From positions 1 through 64,000 of the forward strand of contig CAYPYX010000007.1 in NCBI GenBank assembly GCA_964415065.1: a stretch of DNA of 64,000 nucleotides, given 5' to 3'. Under the pieces are notes generated by a model. It was not told the DNA's origin, did not search any database, and was given only the letters and a program-made list of their open reading frames with translations. Shown here piece by piece: positions 1 to 9,649 of the stretch. Position numbers and translations under genes: made by a program. This DNA is from VMCP01 sp964415065 (GTDB lineage: Bacteria; Bacteroidota; Bacteroidia; NS11-12g; UBA955). Positions within the stretch are counted from its first letter, which is position 1. Each line of letters begins with the position of its first letter.

Positions 1-1344
1 TAACTGCATTGCTGTTGTTGCCATCATACCTGCAGCAGCAATAGCGACACCATACAATCCAGCAAAGAAATGCGAAGTATAAATACCAGCGGCCAAAACA
101 AGAATTGGAATAACAGTTGATTCCATACCAATACTTAAACCACCGATGATATTTGTTGCGTGACCTGTAGCCGATTGTTTTACAATTGACAATACAGGAC
201 GTTTACCCATAGCAGTGTAAAATTCAGTTACATAGCTCATGATAGCACCTACCACTAAACCCACAATGATTGCATAGAATACATCCATAGCCGTGAATGT
301 GAAGTCTCTTAATACGATAGGACCCTCTGGTAATAATGCTTTAACAGCAACAAAAGACGCAACCGCTGTTAATATAATTGAACTCCAGTTACCCAAATTC
401 AAAGCTTGTTGTACATTTCCTTGATCGTTTTTAATTCTAACAAACCAAGTTCCCACGATAGAAAAAACTATTCCCAAACCTGCGATAATCATAGGCAATA
501 GGATGGGAGATAGACCTTGGAAGTTATCTGTAATTTTAATTTCAGAACCCAGAACCATCGTTGCTAGAATGGTTGCTACATAAGAACCGAACAAGTCAGC
601 ACCCATACCTGCAACGTCTCCAACGTTATCACCTACGTTATCTGCAATAGTAGCAGGATTACGTGGATCGTCTTCAGGAATACCAGCTTCAACTTTACCT
701 ACTAAGTCAGCTCCAACATCGGCTGCTTTTGTGTAAATACCACCACCTACACGTGCAAACAATGCAATTGACTCTGCTCCCAAGGAGAAACCAGTTAATA
801 CCTCAATAGCTCTTTGCAAACCATGAGCATCTTGTGGCTCATTAGTCACAAACATTTGGTAGAATGCAATAAACAATCCACCCAAACCCAAAACAGCTAA
901 GCCAGCTACTCCAAGTCCCATAACGGTACCACCATTGAAACTTACTTTCAATGCTTGTGCTAAACTCGTTTTTGCCGCTTGTGTTGTTCTAACATTCGCT
1001 TGAGTTGCGATTCTCATACCAAAGTAACCAGCCAAAGCTGAAAAGAATGCACCAATTAAGAATGCTACTGCAATAATCCAGTGTGAGTGAATCTCTTTTC
1101 CATTAACTTCATGAACGGTACCGCTGTAAGCAAGTAAAGCTGCTGCAATTACAGCGAAATAAGCCAACACTTTCCACTCTGCCTTCAAAAATGCCATAGC
1201 ACCCGCAGCAATTTTGGATGCCAAATTTTGCATTTTTTCGTCTCCAGCGTCTTGCTTGGTTACCCAAGCACTTTTAACCGCCATCACAATGAGTCCTACG
1301 ATACCAAGCGCAGGAACCAGATAAACTATACTATTACTATTCAT
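1..1344 (-). CDS. hppA: Membrane-bound ion-pumping pyrophosphatase, C-terminus cut by window start
   Basis: This integral membrane enzyme hydrolyses pyrophosphate and pumps a cation out of the cytoplasm. About 448 N-terminal residues are present, beginning at the ATG at 1344, and the frame stays open to base 1. The family signature GGGIYTKAADVGADLV is followed by EDDPRNPATIADNVGDNVGD, which holds the Mg-PPi-binding aspartates. The residues that set ion choice are unusual. Helix 6 reads DLFGSY, so the Na+-pump Glu of DLFESY is missing, and the plant-type Glu four residues on is Ala. A Glu appears instead in helix 5 (GAESIALFARVGGG, codon at 772-774). This matches the Flavobacterium johnsoniae type of H+-PPase as I recall it, so a proton pump is inferred. 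The residue deciding K+ dependence lies outside the window. Confidence 0.95.
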   Translation of the reverse strand, partial: MNSNSIVYLVPALGIVGLIVMAVKSAWVTKQDAGDEKMQNLASKIAAGAMAFLKAEWKVLAYFAVIAAALLAYSGTVHEVNGKEIHSHWIIAVAFLIGAFFSALAGYFGMRIATQANVRTTQAAKTSLAQALKVSFNGGTVMGLGVAGLAVLGLGGLFIAFYQMFVTNEPQDAHGLQRAIEVLTGFSLGAESIALFARVGGGIYTKAADVGADLVGKVEAGIPEDDPRNPATIADNVGDNVGDVAGMGADLFGSYVATILATMVLGSEIKITDNFQGLSPILLPMIIAGLGIVFSIVGTWFVRIKNDQGNVQQALNLGNWSSIILTAVASFVAVKALLPEGPIVLRDFTFTAMDVFYAIIVGLVVGAIMSYVTEFYTAMGKRPVLSIVKQSATGHATNIIGGLSIGMESTVIPILVLAAGIYTSHFFAGLYGVAIAAAGMMATTAMQL

Positions 1345-1435
1345 AGGTTCTGTATCAATTTCAATTAAATCAAATAGGGCGCGAAAATAAACAAACTTTC
1401 ATTTTCAAACACAATATTTTCAGTAAATTGATGAT

Positions 1436-3460
1436 TTAATTTAATATAAGTTCAAAATTATGTACACCTTTATCCGTCTTAATTTGTATAAAATAAAGAC
1501 CTTCAGGCTGACCACCTAAATCTATACTATATTCATTGCTATTTAACGATAATACATCTTTAGAATTTAACTCTATAATCAAAGACCCAATGGAATTGTA
1601 AACTTTAACAGTTTCGAGAACAAAAGTTTTTGAACTGTTTAATTTCACCAAACCTTTGGATGGATTGGGACTTAAGGATATTTCAATAGCTTGTTTTTTC
1701 ACGTCGTTGGTGTGTTGTATTTCACTTAATGCCAACATACTGTGATTAAAATAAGTTCCAGATCCTGTTTGTTCTAGGATTTCATTTCCAACACCATAAA
1801 GATACTTCCCTGATTTAAAATTGCATTCATCTACTATAAACGAATCGGTTGTAGTTGAAACACCTCCACAACCTTGATTGATTAATTCGTATTTGAAATT
1901 CATTGTATCAATACGATAAACATAGTAAACTCCGCGTTTTTTAGCATGATTCCAAGAAATTTTTACGTTTCCATTTACAGATTGAACCTTCACGTTTTCG
2001 ACCGAGTTTACTGGCAACATGGGCAATGTTGGATCTCCCAATAAAGCAATAAAAACACCCTTTGAAGATTGATTAAACTGACCATTAAAATACTCATCCT
2101 CATTGTTTTGCGTCAATTTTGCAGCATAACCAATATGTTTTCCCAAACCCATGTGATGAAAATACCATTTGGGAATTCCGCCCCAAGCTGTTGCCAATGA
2201 ACCAGAGGCCAAGCTAGATCTCATTAAATTATTGTTCACATCCCAATCGCCAAAAAACGATCCAGCTAGAAGCGTAAAGGCATTTTTAAAATTTCCTTTA
2301 GAACTTACAAAGTTCGAAGTGGTGCCAATTCCGTTACAACTGGTAAAACTGCCAGCACCGCATCCATAACTCCATAAGTAACTTTCAGCATTTTGAGAAG
2401 TGAAATAATCTCGTGTTGTGAATACAGAATCCAATCCCACGAAACAAGGAAAATTCTGATAACCTGTGGAAGCCAAATTCAAATTGGTAAAATTATCATG
2501 TATAAGTGCTCTAGGAGCAAAATGCATTTTACCCAATTTAAATTCATGCAATCGATTCAAGTAATCACGAGTTAATTCTATTTCATTCTCAGAAAATGCA
2601 GTTAAGTTAGAAAAATCTGCACGACCAATTTCCAATTCAACATAACCAGGTACAGTGGATTGATCAAATTTTCCATCTTTAGGTATATTATAAAGTCTCG
2701 AGCTTTGACCTGTGGTACATTCTACGATGTAATCAGTCCAAAATCCGGTAAAATCGCCATAATACAAATCAGCAGGCCATGCACCGGTATGATTTCCGCT
2801 GCCTTCTATGTGTCCGTCGGGAGGCACTCGACTACCTGTGGCAGAAAAATATCCAGAATAGGGCACTGGAACGTGACCTAGTATAAATATACTTCTGGGT
2901 TTCGGATTTGAATTATCGTAAACCGTTTTTATTTGTTCTTTAATTTTTTCGGGGGATGAAGATTTTTTAGCCACAATGGTGGTAATTTTCCATCCGCTCG
3001 CAATTAAATCTATTTTATACGTATTGACTTCAGAATACAAGTTTGAATTTAAAGTACTATCTATCAATAATATCAAGTGACCTTTTTTGAAATTTGGACG
3101 ATACTTATTACCTACCCAAATATACCCTAGTGCCTGAGTTTGATTATTTTGACTCTTGGCGATTAAATATTCTCTTTGGTTGGGATGGTTGTCGATTATT
3201 AGTTGAGATTGTGATCCCGACACTGTAGATTGTAGTTGAAATTGCCCGATACTGTCTTCAGCACCATTACGACTGTAAATCAGAAAATTCCCAGAAAACG
3301 TTGGTTCACTTGGCCATTTGAGTATAATTTGATTATTTCCAGTACTAACGGCTTGAATCTGAACCACTTGATTTTTTGATACTTGAGCGTACGAGGTTTG
3401 GGAAAACATCCCCAAAAACCCTCCCAAAATCAAAGAGAATGCATAGTAACTATTTTTCAT
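1436..3460 (-). CDS. Gingipain (C25)-like secreted protein with T9SS sorting domain
   Basis: About 674 residues. The start is the ATG at 3460; two codons upstream lies a TTG, and a perfect -7 box sits 10 nt before the ATG. Order: signal peptide ending near TSYAQ; an FN3-like segment (about 30-115); a caspase/gingipain-like region (about 125-490) with a FILGHVPVPY strand, an ELEIGRADF segment resembling the C25 'IxxGRxP' strand, and LLGDPTLPM resembling the C25 'LLGDP' end; a second FN3-like segment; and a type A T9SS C-terminal domain (SLSPNPSKG ... GLYFIQIKTDKG). Where peptidases carry the His (GHGS-like) and Cys (ACxxG-like) I read SYGCGAGSF and LLAGSFFGDW. The dyad therefore appears lost and a non-catalytic surface role is possible. 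The fold assignment is by motif only. Confidence 0.7.
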   Translation of the reverse strand: MKNSYYAFSLILGGFLGMFSQTSYAQVSKNQVVQIQAVSTGNNQIILKWPSEPTFSGNFLIYSRNGAEDSIGQFQLQSTVSGSQSQLIIDNHPNQREYLIAKSQNNQTQALGYIWVGNKYRPNFKKGHLILLIDSTLNSNLYSEVNTYKIDLIASGWKITTIVAKKSSSPEKIKEQIKTVYDNSNPKPRSIFILGHVPVPYSGYFSATGSRVPPDGHIEGSGNHTGAWPADLYYGDFTGFWTDYIVECTTGQSSRLYNIPKDGKFDQSTVPGYVELEIGRADFSNLTAFSENEIELTRDYLNRLHEFKLGKMHFAPRALIHDNFTNLNLASTGYQNFPCFVGLDSVFTTRDYFTSQNAESYLWSYGCGAGSFTSCNGIGTTSNFVSSKGNFKNAFTLLAGSFFGDWDVNNNLMRSSLASGSLATAWGGIPKWYFHHMGLGKHIGYAAKLTQNNEDEYFNGQFNQSSKGVFIALLGDPTLPMLPVNSVENVKVQSVNGNVKISWNHAKKRGVYYVYRIDTMNFKYELINQGCGGVSTTTDSFIVDECNFKSGKYLYGVGNEILEQTGSGTYFNHSMLALSEIQHTNDVKKQAIEISLSPNPSKGLVKLNSSKTFVLETVKVYNSIGSLIIELNSKDVLSLNSNEYSIDLGGQPEGLYFIQIKTDKGVHNFELILN

Positions 3461-3470
3461 AGGCAAAATT

Positions 3471-3478
3471 CAAATATA
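3471..3478 (-). promoter_or_regulatory. -7 promoter box of the C25-like gene
   Basis: On the minus strand this reads TATATTTG, a perfect match to the Bacteroidota -7 consensus TAnnTTTG. Ten bases separate it from the ATG at 3460. No good -33 TTTG was found at the usual 19-21 nt spacing. Confidence 0.55.
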
Positions 3479-3573
3479 CGAGTATTCAAACCGTAAATAA
3501 AAAACAACAAATAATGTGTGAGTAATGATGATGAGTAAAAAGATTTCTTTTATTTTCGCGACGCGCATCAAAC

Positions 3574-4839
3574 ATGAAAAAATCTATCTCAGTATTAAGT
3601 CTTATTTTATTGCTTGGTTGTCAATACGTTCAAGCTCAAAATAAACCAGCTACTACAGATCCTAAAAAGACTTCTGTACCTTCTAAAAACGCTAAAGAGA
3701 ATTTTCCAGAACCAAAAGAGTTGGCTCCTGCCGTTCAGATTTACTTTAAAGTGAATCAGTCTGAAATTGCACCAGCTGAAATGGCCAAATTAACCACTTT
3801 AGTTAAAAAATTAAAGGACATCCCCGAGTATCGTTTGGTTTTAACCGGACATACGGATTCAACTGGAAATGATGATTACAACATGGAGTTGTCAAAAGAT
3901 CGTGTGGACGCCGTGTATGACGCATTGGCTGAAATGGAAATCAATGAAGATTTCATGATGCAGAAATACTTTGGACGTTCTAAGCCCAGAACCAATGAAA
4001 CGGATAAGGAAATGGCGGCACGTAATCGTCGAGTTGAAATAACCATCATTGAAAAACCAAAAGAAGCTCCAAAACCAGTCGTTAAAAACACTGAGTGTGA
4101 TGGTGATACTACCATTAATACGGGTTCAGGTGTTTGGGTTACCTTAAATAAGTGTGACTTTAAAAAATTAAACAAAACTGCACCTGGTAAAGGTGTACGA
4201 GTTACAAAAATTTCGGATCCTTTAGAAATTATCAAATCTGGACAGCCTTTGGTTTTCAAAGGAAATGAAGGATTAGAATGGGTGGGTATTGTGAAATTCC
4301 AATTCGCAAAGGATTCCTGCTTGGAACATCCAGTTACCGTAACGCTTGATCCTCAAGATTATGAGGGTTACAGACGCTCAAGAATGAAAGTTTTAGTTAA
4401 AAACGAAAAAACCGGTAAATTAGATCGTTCAAAAGATCGTTCTAAAACGTTGAGAAAGAAAACCATCAAAAAAGATGCGGTGAAATTTGAAGTTTCTACT
4501 AAATGTCCAACTTCAGTTGATCCAGAAGGTGCAATTTGCATTGCAGGAGCAACTGGTAAAAACAAAATGACTGAAATCGTAGATAAAACGGGTTCAGTAG
4601 ATGAGGTTTATGTTATTCAAGAAAGTCCAGTTACCATTATTCCTGCGGATAAATACGGCAACAAATTTGTTGTAAAATACGCAAAACTTACTGACCCTAA
4701 ATTTGTTTTTAAATTATCGGACGGTTCCTACACACAAGCTATTCCTACTGCAGATGTTAAAAAAATGCGTAAAAAAGAGATTGAAGGAAAGTACCTAAGA
4801 AAAAAATACAAAATCAAAGGAAAACACTTAATCGAGTAA
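3574..4839 (+). CDS. OmpA-family cell-envelope protein
   Basis: 421 residues with an N-terminal export signal. LLLGC at about residue 16 could be a lipobox, though Leu at -2 is atypical; the alternative is signal peptidase I cleavage after VQAQ. Residues about 50-160 form an OmpA C-terminal (peptidoglycan-binding) domain: YFKVNQSEIAP, LTGHTDSTGNDDYNMELSKDRV and ARNRRVEITI hold the family's Asp and Arg that contact diaminopimelate. The remaining C-terminal part of about 250 residues is rich in Lys and I do not recognise it. The protein probably tethers the outer membrane to the cell wall. It lies 54 bp upstream of nuoI with no visible terminator between, so it may be co-transcribed with the nuo genes. 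A near-consensus -7 box, TATTTTCG, lies at 3551-3558. Confidence 0.85.
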   Translation: MKKSISVLSLILLLGCQYVQAQNKPATTDPKKTSVPSKNAKENFPEPKELAPAVQIYFKVNQSEIAPAEMAKLTTLVKKLKDIPEYRLVLTGHTDSTGNDDYNMELSKDRVDAVYDALAEMEINEDFMMQKYFGRSKPRTNETDKEMAARNRRVEITIIEKPKEAPKPVVKNTECDGDTTINTGSGVWVTLNKCDFKKLNKTAPGKGVRVTKISDPLEIIKSGQPLVFKGNEGLEWVGIVKFQFAKDSCLEHPVTVTLDPQDYEGYRRSRMKVLVKNEKTGKLDRSKDRSKTLRKKTIKKDAVKFEVSTKCPTSVDPEGAICIAGATGKNKMTEIVDKTGSVDEVYVIQESPVTIIPADKYGNKFVVKYAKLTDPKFVFKLSDGSYTQAIPTADVKKMRKKEIEGKYLRKKYKIKGKHLIE

Positions 4840-4893
4840 TTATAAGCTCGTTGATTATAAATCAAATTTAAACTCACACAATACAAAATAGTT

Positions 4894-5430
4894 ATGCAAT
4901 CATTAACCAATAGATCGGTACAAGTGGTCAATAAAAAAATGACCTTTTGGGAACGTATTTATCTTCCTGCTGTAATAGGAGGAATGATGATTACATTGAA
5001 ACACTTTTTCAAAAAGCACAATACGGTTTCATATCCAGAGGTAAAACGTCCAATGGCATCTATCTACAGGGGTCAACACGTGTTAAAGAGAGATGAACAG
5101 GGTCGTGAAAATTGCACAGCTTGCGGATTGTGCGCTGTATCTTGTCCAGCTGAAGCAATTACAATGGTTGCAGCGGAGCGTAAAAAAGGAGAAGAGCATT
5201 TATATCGCGAAGAGAAATACGCTTCTACCTACGAAATAAATATGTTGAGATGCATATTCTGTGGTTTGTGTGAAGAAGCTTGTCCTAAAGAAGCTATTTT
5301 CCTAACAGATAGAATCGTTGATGCCGATTTTGGAAGAGGAGAATTTATTTACGGGAAAGACAAATTGGTGGAACCAATAGATCAGAGAATTGATGTAACT
5401 AAACGCCAAGTGTGGGATTATTCAAATTAA
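4894..5430 (+). CDS. nuoI: NADH-quinone oxidoreductase subunit I
   Basis: 178 residues, normal for the subunit. NuoI carries clusters N6a and N6b, which pass electrons from the peripheral arm to N2 and quinone. Two 4Fe-4S motifs are intact: CTACGLCAVSCP and CIFCGLCEEACP. It is the first complex I gene in this window. The genes that normally precede it (nuoA-H) are absent, and an OmpA-family gene lies directly upstream instead. It is followed after 4 bp by nuoJ. Confidence 0.96.
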   Translation: MQSLTNRSVQVVNKKMTFWERIYLPAVIGGMMITLKHFFKKHNTVSYPEVKRPMASIYRGQHVLKRDEQGRENCTACGLCAVSCPAEAITMVAAERKKGEEHLYREEKYASTYEINMLRCIFCGLCEEACPKEAIFLTDRIVDADFGRGEFIYGKDKLVEPIDQRIDVTKRQVWDYSN

Positions 5431-5434
5431 AAAG

Positions 5435-5974
5435 ATGAGTTTATTTCAAAATTTACCAATTGCGTTTTTAATATTGTCGTTTATTACAATATTATGCGCT
5501 TTGTATGTAGTAACAAGTAAGAACCCAGTACATAGTGTATTGGCATTGATATTAACATTTTTTAGTATATCAGCACATTATGTGTTGTTAAATGCACAGT
5601 TCCTAGCAATTGTAAATCTTATGGTTTACGCAGGTGCTATTATGGTTCTATTCCTATTTGTTTTGATGCTATTGAATTTAAATAAGGAAAGTGAACCTGT
5701 TAAATCCAATTTATGGGCTGTTGCTGCAACTATTTCAGCTGGTTTGATGTTGGTCGTAATTACAGCTTCATTTCAAAAAGCGGGAATTGCAATAATGAAA
5801 GGAAATACAGAGGAAATTGGATTGGTTAAAAATTTAGGACGTGTTCTCATGACCGAATATCTTGTTCCATTTGAATTATCGGGAATTTTATTTATCGCCG
5901 CTATGGTTGGTGCGGTTTTGTTGGGAAAAAAAGAGAAGAATTCGGAAGAATTGGTCAATTTGAATAATTCATAA
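5435..5974 (+). CDS. nuoJ: NADH-quinone oxidoreductase subunit J
   Basis: 179 residues with about five hydrophobic helices. The segment VNLMVYAGAIMVLFLFVLMLL corresponds to the NuoJ helix 3 that carries the pi-bulge linking the quinone site to the proton channels. NuoJ lies in the membrane arm beside NuoH, NuoA and NuoK. Spacing to nuoK is 1 bp, consistent with tight translational coupling. Length and order are typical. Confidence 0.93.
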   Translation: MSLFQNLPIAFLILSFITILCALYVVTSKNPVHSVLALILTFFSISAHYVLLNAQFLAIVNLMVYAGAIMVLFLFVLMLLNLNKESEPVKSNLWAVAATISAGLMLVVITASFQKAGIAIMKGNTEEIGLVKNLGRVLMTEYLVPFELSGILFIAAMVGAVLLGKKEKNSEELVNLNNS

Positions 5975-5975
5975 T

Positions 5976-6302
5976 ATGTTAAGTATTTTTCAAAATCTAG
6001 ATATAAGTCATTACATCTATTTAAGTTGTGTACTTTTTAGTATCGGCTTATTTGGTGTATTGTTCAGACGAAATGCTATAGTACTTTTAATGTGCATTGA
6101 ACTGATGTTGAACGCGGTAAACTTACTGTTGGCGGCATTTACTGAATACATGGGTGATCCAAATGCAAACGGACAAATGTTTGTATTTTTTATCATGGTA
6201 GTAGCTGCGGCAGAAGCAGCTGTGGGATTAGCAATAGTAGTAATGGTTTATCGCAATACGCGAAAAACTGATGTGAGTTTTTTAGATAGTTTGAAAGACT
6301 AA
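5976..6302 (+). CDS. nuoK: NADH-quinone oxidoreductase subunit K
   Basis: 108 residues and three transmembrane helices, homologous to MrpC and ND4L. The two membrane glutamates needed for proton transfer are visible: CIELMLNAVNLLL in helix 2 and AEAAVGLAIVVMVYR in helix 3. The TAA stop shares its last base with the ATG of nuoL. Confidence 0.95.
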   Translation: MLSIFQNLDISHYIYLSCVLFSIGLFGVLFRRNAIVLLMCIELMLNAVNLLLAAFTEYMGDPNANGQMFVFFIMVVAAAEAAVGLAIVVMVYRNTRKTDVSFLDSLKD

Positions 6303-8191
6303 TGAATACCATAGCTCTTATTTTAGGACTGCCTTTAATTGGTTTTATAATCAATGGTTTAGTGGGCAAACATTTGCCCAAAATGGTTTCTGGGTTAATT
6401 GGAATATCAACAATTCTAATTGCGTTTATATTAACGGCTACCCAGTTGTCGCAATTTGTATCAAGCGAAACTTATTCCCAATCACTAAAATTATTTACCT
6501 TTTTGAATGTAGATAATTTGGTTTTGGAAGCGAGTTTCAAACTAGACCGATTGTCTATTTGGATGACCATGATAATTACGGGAATCGGAACTCTAATCCA
6601 CATTTATTCCATGGCTTACATGTGGGAAGATGAAGGATTTCACAAATTCTTCTCCTACCTTAATTTCTTCGTCTTTAACATGTTGTTGTTGGTTCTAGGA
6701 TCCAATTTCTTGATGTTGTTTTTCGGTTGGGAAGGTGTAGGATTGTGTTCCTACTTGTTGATTGGATTCTGGTATTCACGTCCAGAATACGGCAAAGCAG
6801 CTCGCAAAGCATTCGTAATGAATCGAATTGGTGATTTAGGTTTGCTTTTGGGGATGTTCTTGTTGATTCATCAATTTGGTACATTAGACTACGATGCAGT
6901 GATTGCAGGAATTTCGCAAGGTAAAACCAGTGCAAATATGTTAACTGCGATTAGCGTACTGCTATTTGTTGGTGCAATGGGTAAAAGTGCTCAAATTCCT
7001 TTATACACATGGTTACCTGATGCAATGGCTGGACCAACGCCTGTATCAGCATTGATCCATGCTGCCACCATGGTAACTGCCGGTATTTATTTAATTGTTC
7101 GTACTCAAGTTCTATTTGAAATGGCACCATTCACCAGTGAGTTTATTTTCTGGATTGGACTAAGTACTTCCATTTTGGCTGCATTAATTGGACTAAAACA
7201 GAATGATATTAAAAAAGTTTTGGCATATAGTACCGTAAGTCAACTTGGATTTATGTTCGTAGCTTTAGGGTGTGGTGCATACACAACTGCAATGTTCCAC
7301 TTAACAACTCACGCATTCTTTAAGGCTTTATTGTTCTTAGGAGCGGGTAGTGTAATCCATGGAGTACATCATGAGCAAGATATTCGTTTGATGGGTGGTT
7401 TGAAATCTAAAATGCCATTAACCTATTTCACTTTCTTGATTGGTACTTTAGCTATAACAGGTTTTCCATTTTTAAGCGGTTTCTTCTCTAAAGATGAAAT
7501 TTTAACCCATGTTTTTGAACACAATAAACTTGGTTATGGATTAATGGTATTCAGTGCTTTACTAACCGGTATTTATATGTTTAGAATGTTCTTCGTTACG
7601 TTTCATGGTACATATAGAAATACTCATTTTGCGTTCGACAAAGTACATGAGTCACCCATGGGAATGACTTTACCGTTAGTTGTTTTGGCAATTTTAAGTA
7701 TCATTGGTGGTGCTTTGAATTTACCTGAATATCTAACACATCATTCTGGAGTATTAGCTAATTGGTTAAAGCCTATTTTAACAATTGAAGAAACAAAACA
7801 TGCAATTAGTCATAGTACAGAATATATATTAATCGGAATTGCCGTACTCGTTTTTGTGGTAGCATTTATATTTACCCGAAGTAAATACGTTTCAAAAAAT
7901 CATGTCCCCTCAGATGAAGAATCCAAAGGTGTTCAAGGTTATATGGAAAACAAATTTTACGTGGATGAATTGTATAATGCTGTTTTCGTGAAACCATTAG
8001 AGGGGTTGTCTGATATTTTAGGTAATTTCTTTGAAACCAAAGTAATTTCACCGTTAAGTTTTGGAATTAATTCCGTTCTAACAAAATTGGGCAGATTGAA
8101 TAGATACATTCAAGACGGAAATATTGAAAAGTATTTGTTATTCATGGTAATTGGAATTGTAATTTTAATTGGTATTAATTTATTTATCTAA
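6302..8191 (+). CDS. nuoL: NADH-quinone oxidoreductase subunit L
   Basis: 629 residues. This is the distal antiporter-like subunit of the complex I membrane arm, which pumps protons and carries the long lateral helix. FGWEGVGLCSYLLIGFWY holds the channel Glu of helix 5. PDAMAGPTPVSALIHAATMVTAG and the discontinuous-helix region around GLKQNDIKKVLAYSTVSQLG supply the Lys and His residues of the channel. The C-terminal 150 residues fit the lateral helix and final anchor. It is followed after 3 bp by nuoM. Confidence 0.96.
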   Translation: MNTIALILGLPLIGFIINGLVGKHLPKMVSGLIGISTILIAFILTATQLSQFVSSETYSQSLKLFTFLNVDNLVLEASFKLDRLSIWMTMIITGIGTLIHIYSMAYMWEDEGFHKFFSYLNFFVFNMLLLVLGSNFLMLFFGWEGVGLCSYLLIGFWYSRPEYGKAARKAFVMNRIGDLGLLLGMFLLIHQFGTLDYDAVIAGISQGKTSANMLTAISVLLFVGAMGKSAQIPLYTWLPDAMAGPTPVSALIHAATMVTAGIYLIVRTQVLFEMAPFTSEFIFWIGLSTSILAALIGLKQNDIKKVLAYSTVSQLGFMFVALGCGAYTTAMFHLTTHAFFKALLFLGAGSVIHGVHHEQDIRLMGGLKSKMPLTYFTFLIGTLAITGFPFLSGFFSKDEILTHVFEHNKLGYGLMVFSALLTGIYMFRMFFVTFHGTYRNTHFAFDKVHESPMGMTLPLVVLAILSIIGGALNLPEYLTHHSGVLANWLKPILTIEETKHAISHSTEYILIGIAVLVFVVAFIFTRSKYVSKNHVPSDEESKGVQGYMENKFYVDELYNAVFVKPLEGLSDILGNFFETKVISPLSFGINSVLTKLGRLNRYIQDGNIEKYLLFMVIGIVILIGINLFI

Positions 8192-8194
8192 AAC

Positions 8195-9649
8195 ATGGAA
8201 TTTATTTTAGGGCCCATATTGGCCGCATTGATAGCGCGATTACTGGGTAATAAACTGTCGGTTGCTATAGCTGGTTTATTATCACTTACAGGAATTGCCG
8301 TATTGTTAATTAACTTTCCTGTTTCATCTTTGGTAAATTACCAAGATGGTTGGAAAACCGTTCAGGATTATGCGTGGTTAGATACCTCCATTCATTTTAC
8401 TTTCGGAATGGATGGTTTGACTTGGATTTTATTATTATTAACCAATGGATTAATGCCATTCATTGTATTATCCATGAAATCTGACCAGCCGAATCGCATT
8501 CAAATTACCATGTTAGCACTATTAATGCAGGCAGGTTTAAATGGTGTGTTTATGTCGAAAGACGGTCTAAGTTTTTACATCTTTTGGGAATTAGCTTTAA
8601 TTCCTATTTACTTTATCACATTGCTATACTCTGAAGGCGGTAAGGATAACTTCAAGCATACAATTCGATTTTTCATTTATACATTTTTAGGTTCATTGGG
8701 GATGTTATTCTCGTTGATTTACTTGAATTCATTAACCGAATCTGGAAGTTTTGCTTACGAAGAATTACTCAAGTTAAATTTATCCTACCAACAATCAATT
8801 GGTGTTAGCATCGGATTTTTATTAGCTTTTGCTGTAAAAATACCATTGTTTCCTTTCCACGGATGGCAAGCAAATACATATACTTTCGCTCCTGCAGCGG
8901 GAAGTATGTTACTTAGTGGTATCATGTTAAAGATGGGTTTATATGGTGTACTTCGCTGGTTTTTACCCTTATGTGGTGAAACGTTAGACGTATTCCAACC
9001 TTACTTAATAACATTAAGCGTTATAGGTATTGTATATGGCGGAATCATTGCCATCAGACAAAACGACATGAAACGATTGGTTGCATATAGTTCACTTTCA
9101 CACGTTGGTCTTATTGCAGCAGGATTTTTTACCCTGTCTAGTACCGGATTCTCAGGTGGAGTTTTGCAGATGTTAGTTCATGGTATCAACGTTGTTGGAC
9201 TATTTTATTCTATCGATATTATTCAACAACTTTCAGGACGTAATCTGAATAATTTAGGTGGTTTAGCTAAGAAATATCCCGTTTTTGCTGTTGTTTTCTT
9301 CTTTTTTGTAATCGGTACAGCTGCTGCACCCTTATCCAACGGATTTCCTGGCGAATTCATGTTATTAAAATCTGTATTTAGTTATCACAGTATTTCCGGA
9401 GTATTTGCAGGTTTAACGATTATTTTATGCGCTGTATACATGTTGAGAATGTATCAATTTTCCATGTTGGGCGTGGAAAAGGGTAACGCTGAACAAAAGA
9501 TTGAATTGTTGCAATGGCTTCCGTTAGCAATGTTATCCATTTTTGTAGTTGTTTTGGGAATTTTCCCCCAATATTTTATCGATATAGTTAAACCATCTTT
9601 AGATCAGATTTTGTTGGAAATTTCCAATGCGAAAGGAGTGTTGTCATGA
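8195..9649 (+). CDS. nuoM: NADH-quinone oxidoreductase subunit M
   Basis: 484 residues. This is the antiporter-like proton-pumping subunit between NuoL and NuoN. The channel Glu lies in FYIFWELALIPIYFI, and the family segment RQNDMKRLVAYSSLSHVG is present. About 14 hydrophobic helices can be traced. The stop overlaps the nuoN start in an ATGA, so the two are translationally coupled. Confidence 0.95.
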   Translation: MEFILGPILAALIARLLGNKLSVAIAGLLSLTGIAVLLINFPVSSLVNYQDGWKTVQDYAWLDTSIHFTFGMDGLTWILLLLTNGLMPFIVLSMKSDQPNRIQITMLALLMQAGLNGVFMSKDGLSFYIFWELALIPIYFITLLYSEGGKDNFKHTIRFFIYTFLGSLGMLFSLIYLNSLTESGSFAYEELLKLNLSYQQSIGVSIGFLLAFAVKIPLFPFHGWQANTYTFAPAAGSMLLSGIMLKMGLYGVLRWFLPLCGETLDVFQPYLITLSVIGIVYGGIIAIRQNDMKRLVAYSSLSHVGLIAAGFFTLSSTGFSGGVLQMLVHGINVVGLFYSIDIIQQLSGRNLNNLGGLAKKYPVFAVVFFFFVIGTAAAPLSNGFPGEFMLLKSVFSYHSISGVFAGLTIILCAVYMLRMYQFSMLGVEKGNAEQKIELLQWLPLAMLSIFVVVLGIFPQYFIDIVKPSLDQILLEISNAKGVLS

